Assembly: GCA_045128175.1 (NCBI GenBank)
Contig: JBGVRF010000123.1
Coordinates: 1-9,067, forward strand
Reading direction: 5' to 3'
Origin: Scatosoma sp045128175
GTDB taxonomy: Bacteria; Bacillota; Clostridia; Christensenellales; Borkfalkiaceae
Length of the DNA stretch: 9,067 nt
The notes beneath the pieces were generated by a model. The model did no database searches. It saw nothing but the letters and a program-made list of their open reading frames with translations, and was not told the origin of the DNA. A program made the translations under genes and the position numbers. Shown here piece by piece: positions 7,343-9,067 of the stretch. Position 1 is the stretch's first letter; each line of letters opens with the position of its first letter.

Positions 7343-8422
7343 TCAGTCCAAATATCCTTTCGCAGCAAGCAACTCCGCCAGCAATACCGCGCCGCCCGCC
7401 GCGCCGCGCAAGGTGTTATGCGACAGCCCGACGAACTTATAATCGAATACGTTATCTTCGCGAAGCCGTCCCGCCGTGACGCTCATGCCGTTGCCTTCCA
7501 TTCTGTCCAGCTTTGCTTGCGGACGGTTGTCTTCTTCAAAATATTTAAGGAATTGTACGGGTGCGGAAGGAAGCCCGAGTTCCTGTGGTTCGCCTTTGAA
7601 ATTCGCCCAAGCGGAAAGGATTTCTTCCTTTGTAGGCTTATTTTCGAATTTTACGAATACTGCCGCCGTATGCCCGTCGGAAACGGGTACGCGCAAGCAT
7701 TGCGCCGTGATAAGAGGAGCGGTCGCGGAAACGATCTCGCCGTTTTCAATGCTGCCCCAGATTTTGAGCGGTTCTTTTTCACTCTTTTCCTCTTCGCCTC
7801 CGATATACGGAATGATATTGTCGAGGATCTCGGGCATGGTCGCAAACGTTTTGCCTGCGCCGGAGATCGCCTGATAGGTGCAAACCGCCGCTTCCTTGAT
7901 CCCGAAACCCTTTAAAGGATGCAGAAGGGGAACGTACGATTGTAACGAGCAGTTGGATTTTACCGCGATGAAGCCACGCTTTGTGCCCAATCGTTTACGC
8001 TGGGCGGGAATGATCGAAAGATGATCCGCGTTGATTTCGGGAATGATCATGGGTACGTCCGCCGTAAAACGGTGTGCGGAGTTGTTGGAAACGACGGGCA
8101 CTTCCTTTTGCGCGTACGCTTCCTCCAGCGCGCGGATCTTTGTTTTATCCATGTTGACGGCGCAAAAGACGAAATCGACGCTCGATGCGATTTTGTCCAT
8201 ATCCGCTTCCGCGTCAAGTACGGTCATCGAGCGATATTTTTCGGGAATGGGTCGATCAAACGCCCATTTATCGCCGACGGCGTCTACGTAAGTTTTTCCC
8301 GCAGAACGGGAAGATGCCGCAAGCGCGGTAACGTTGAACCAAGGATGGTCCGAAAGCAAAAGCATAAATCTTTGGCCGACCATACCGGTCGCGCCGATCA
8401 CGCCGACGTTAAACTGTTTCAT
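7343..8422 (-). CDS. asd: Aspartate-semialdehyde dehydrogenase, archaeal/fungal-like type
   Basis: NADP-dependent enzyme that reduces aspartyl phosphate to aspartate semialdehyde, the substrate of the DapA encoded next to it. The 359 residues show a Rossmann motif GATGMVG (10-16), nucleophile C158 in KSNCSLQ, Q184 in TYQAISGAG, and R244 and H251 in CLRVPVSDGHTA. The stretch NIIPYIGGEEEKSEKEPLKI (202-221) and the chain length fit the archaeal/fungal-like branch (the TIGR00978-type group) rather than the classic E. coli-type enzyme. The start at 8422 is set by GAGGAG at 8432-8437, 9 bases upstream. It is the first gene behind a lysine riboswitch and terminator, so lysine should repress it. lysC is not in the window. 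Confidence 0.95.
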   Translation of the reverse strand: MKQFNVGVIGATGMVGQRFMLLLSDHPWFNVTALAASSRSAGKTYVDAVGDKWAFDRPIPEKYRSMTVLDAEADMDKIASSVDFVFCAVNMDKTKIRALEEAYAQKEVPVVSNNSAHRFTADVPMIIPEINADHLSIIPAQRKRLGTKRGFIAVKSNCSLQSYVPLLHPLKGFGIKEAAVCTYQAISGAGKTFATMPEILDNIIPYIGGEEEKSEKEPLKIWGSIENGEIVSATAPLITAQCLRVPVSDGHTAAVFVKFENKPTKEEILSAWANFKGEPQELGLPSAPVQFLKYFEEDNRPQAKLDRMEGNGMSVTAGRLREDNVFDYKFVGLSHNTLRGAAGGAVLLAELLAAKGYLD

Positions 8423-8460
8423 AACAAATTTCTCCTCTATTGATAAAAAATGGAATTTCC

Positions 8461-8491
8461 GATAAAATAAAAGACGGGAAAGTCCCCGTCT
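8461..8491 (-). terminator. Riboswitch-controlled intrinsic terminator upstream of asd
   Basis: On the - strand AGACGGG (8491-8485) pairs with CCCGTCT (8478-8472) across a six-base loop, and TTTATTTTATC follows immediately. The stem is 7 bp, extendable by a G-T pair. It lies between the lysine aptamer and the asd ribosome binding site, where the expression platform of a transcriptional OFF switch is expected. Confidence 0.9.
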
Positions 8492-8555
8492 GAAAAGCAG
8501 CAGTTTAAAATCTTCGAAAAAAACGATTCTATGACTGTAAATAGCTCTTCACGGG
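8485..8555 (-). promoter_or_regulatory. Predicted antiterminator of the lysine riboswitch
   Basis: A long alternative helix can be read on the - strand. CCCGT (8555-8551) pairs with ACGGG (8489-8485), GAAGAGC (8550-8544) with GCTTTTC (8498-8492), and CAGT (8537-8534) with ACTG (8504-8501), with a two-base bulge and a small internal loop. That is 16 pairs including one G-U. Its 5' side takes bases from P5 and P1 of the aptamer; its 3' side takes five bases of the terminator stem. It is therefore exclusive with both, as an antiterminator should be. The pairing is seen in the sequence; the function is inferred. Confidence 0.7.
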
Positions 8556-8711
8556 CGGTGACAGTCATACGGGTATTCTCCCGTATGCCCAGCGCAAAGA
8601 GGACGGCTTTACGCTTCGGCGGAGATACCCTTTCCCTAAGCCGCGTTTTTGAAAAACCTGTCCAAGATTTCTGACGCGAGAGGTACTCTTGTTCGTCCGC
8701 TCCTCTATTTA
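8538..8711 (-). promoter_or_regulatory. Lysine riboswitch aptamer (L box)
   Basis: The - strand carries conserved L-box blocks in order: the GAGGAGCGGACGAACAAGAGTA region (8705-8684), GGGAAAGGG, GCCGAAGCG and CTGGGCATACGG. Helices can be traced: P1 TAAATAG (8711-8705) with CTATTTA (8544-8538); P2 AGAGG with CCTCT; P3 AGCGTAAAG (8615-8607) with CTTTGCGCT (8599-8591, one G-U); P4 CATACGGG (8587-8580) with CCCGTATG (8574-8567); P5 TCAC with GTGA. L2 (GGACAGG, 8663-8657) and L3 (CCGTCCT, 8606-8600) are complementary apart from one bulged A, as in the known kissing interaction. Lysine binding should stabilise P1, block the antiterminator and stop transcription before asd-dapA-dapB. Confidence 0.96.
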
Positions 8712-8719
8712 ACGGTTTT

Positions 8720-8748
8720 ATTTTATCATATATTTATGCAAATGTCAA
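8720..8748 (-). promoter_or_regulatory. Promoter of the asd-dapA-dapB operon
   Basis: On the - strand a consensus TTGACA (8748-8743) and TAAAAT (8725-8720) are separated by 17 bases. The predicted start, about 8713, falls within a few bases of the first base of riboswitch helix P1 (8711), so the leader begins essentially with the aptamer. The sequence upstream of the -35 box is rich in A and T runs, which could act as an UP element. Confidence 0.88.
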
Positions 8749-8808
8749 AGAAAAAGCAAAGATTTTTTGAAAGTTGCCAATTTTATTTGAAATTTTTCCG
8801 AAAATTCC

Positions 8809-8837
8809 TTGAAATAATCACAAATTTGTAGTAAAAT
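8809..8837 (+). promoter_or_regulatory. Promoter A of the rightward gene
   Basis: TTGAAA (8809-8814) and TAAAAT (8832-8837) with a 17-base spacer, divergent from the asd promoter; the two -35 boxes are about 60 bases apart. The predicted start near 8844 lies inside a perfect palindrome. A transcript from here would have a leader of about 157 bases before the ATG at 9001. Confidence 0.72.
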
Positions 8838-8839
8838 AT

Positions 8840-8854
8840 AAACGGTAACCGTTT
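8840..8854 (+). promoter_or_regulatory. Palindromic operator candidate over the promoter A start site
   Basis: AAACGGT-A-ACCGTTT is a perfect 7+1+7 inverted repeat beginning 3 bases after the -10 box of promoter A and covering its predicted +1. The position suits a dimeric repressor that blocks initiation or early elongation. No regulator gene is in view and the odd centre does not point clearly to one family, so the cognate protein is unknown. Confidence 0.6.
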
Positions 8855-8855
8855 G

Positions 8856-8888
8856 CGGAGGAAAATTTTTCTTTTTATTTTTCGTCCG
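8856..8888 (+). repeat. Imperfect inverted repeat in the leader
   Basis: CGGAGGAAAA (8856-8865) can pair with TTTTCGTCCG (8879-8888), with one G-G mismatch, around a 13-base T-rich loop. The left arm contains a GGAGG with no usable start codon at normal distance. No T-tract follows, so it is not a terminator. It sits between the two tandem promoters; any role is unknown. Confidence 0.35.
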
Positions 8889-8893
8889 TATGT

Positions 8894-8922
8894 TTGACGC
8901 ATAAAAAAGAGTGGTATATACT
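8894..8922 (+). promoter_or_regulatory. Promoter B of the rightward gene
   Basis: TTGACG (8894-8899) and TATACT (8917-8922) with a 17-base spacer, the second of two tandem promoters ahead of the gene starting at 9001. Its predicted start, about 8929, gives a leader of about 72 bases. The -10 box forms one arm of an AT-rich hairpin described separately. Confidence 0.7.
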
Positions 8923-8948
8923 AAAGAGTATATAATTGCGATTATATA
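8915..8948 (+). repeat. Two overlapping, mutually exclusive AT-rich inverted repeats
   Basis: TATATACT (8915-8922) pairs perfectly with AGTATATA (8927-8934) across AAAG. TATATAAT (8929-8936) pairs perfectly with ATTATATA (8941-8948) across TGCG. The two share bases 8929-8934, so only one can form at a time. The left arm of the first is the promoter B -10 region. Just downstream CCGC (8959-8962) and GCGG (8971-8974) can form a short hairpin before the ribosome binding site. Confidence 0.45.
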
Positions 8949-9000
8949 TCTCGCTACTCCGCGGCTACAAGCGGTGAAGTAAAATTTTTGGAGTTTTTAA

Positions 9001-9067
9001 ATGGCGCAACAAAAGAAAGGGTTTATTGCCCGCATGCTCGAAGGAAAGGAACGGAGCGAAGAATACG
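9001..9067 (+). CDS. Unidentified protein, N-terminal 22 codons only
   Basis: An ATG at 9001 opens a frame that runs off the window end and encodes MAQQKKGFIARMLEGKERSE followed by EY. GGAG at 8990-8993 lies 7 bases upstream, and an in-frame TAA directly precedes the ATG, so this is the first possible start. The visible part is basic and hydrophilic with no signal peptide; 22 residues are too few to assign a family. It is divergent from asd and has its own tandem promoters and palindromic operator candidate, which suggests a regulated gene unrelated to lysine synthesis. Confidence 0.8.
   Translation, partial: MAQQKKGFIARMLEGKERSEEY

Noticed and set aside
6859..7479. Open frame of 206 codons on the + strand, and one of 165 codons at 7418-7915
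   Set aside because: Antisense to dapA and asd, whose catalytic residues are complete; no domain recognisable and no promoter in the right place.
8649..8831. Open frame of 60 codons on the + strand
   Set aside because: It overlaps the lysine aptamer and the asd promoter, which account for the sequence, and it lacks a ribosome binding site.
8890..8904. Four-codon leader peptide (ATG TTT GAC GCA TAA) in the rightward leader
   Set aside because: The only upstream Shine-Dalgarno (8857-8861) is 28 bases away and inside a hairpin; such a tiny frame is expected by chance.
1..9067. Mobile elements, CRISPR arrays, toxin-antitoxin pairs, phage genes or a novel defence system
   Set aside because: Nearly all coding space is taken by intact housekeeping genes of known families. 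I saw no spaced direct repeats, transposase motifs or terminal inverted repeats, and the remaining gaps hold recognisable control elements.

Overview
The window reads as a piece of chromosome from a low-to-mid GC Gram-positive bacterium, most likely an uncultured Clostridia-type Bacillota. The support is a lysine riboswitch ending in an intrinsic terminator, sigma-A type promoters with 17-base spacers, strong AGGAG-type ribosome binding sites, and Clostridia-like PhoP/PhoR proteins. A closer assignment (for example Christensenellales) is only a guess. Both ends of the window cut through genes.

Bases 1-5509 (+ strand) form a phosphate module: a fused PstC-PstA permease (5' end missing), PstB ATPase, PhoU, a PhoB/PhoP-type response regulator and a PhoR-type histidine kinase. 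Spacing is tight: the pstB binding site overlaps the pstCA stop, phoU and the regulator overlap by one base, and 6 bases separate regulator and kinase. A good promoter candidate lies between pstB and phoU, so phoU-phoP-phoR may also be transcribed apart from the transporter. The system would import phosphate through Pst, with PhoU linking transporter state to PhoR and PhoR controlling the regulator. pstS is not in the window and presumably lies upstream.

Bases 5510-5640 separate convergent operons. They hold a perfect 14-bp terminator hairpin, which could serve both strands, and two further hairpins next to the dapB stop.

Bases 5639-8748 (- strand) form a lysine/diaminopimelate operon, asd-dapA-dapB, which takes aspartyl phosphate to tetrahydrodipicolinate. 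Asd resembles the archaeal/fungal-like branch. Upstream are a near-consensus promoter, a complete lysine riboswitch aptamer whose P1 begins within a few bases of the predicted transcription start, a terminator, and a readable antiterminator that uses bases from both aptamer and terminator.

Bases 8749-9067 hold a divergent control region with two tandem + strand promoters, a perfect 15-bp palindrome over the first predicted start site, AT-rich competing hairpins, and the first 22 codons of an unidentified gene.

I see no mobile element, CRISPR array, tRNA, rRNA or defence system, and no clearly undescribed system. The points most worth a second look are the permease fusion, the riboswitch switching helices and the divergent control region.
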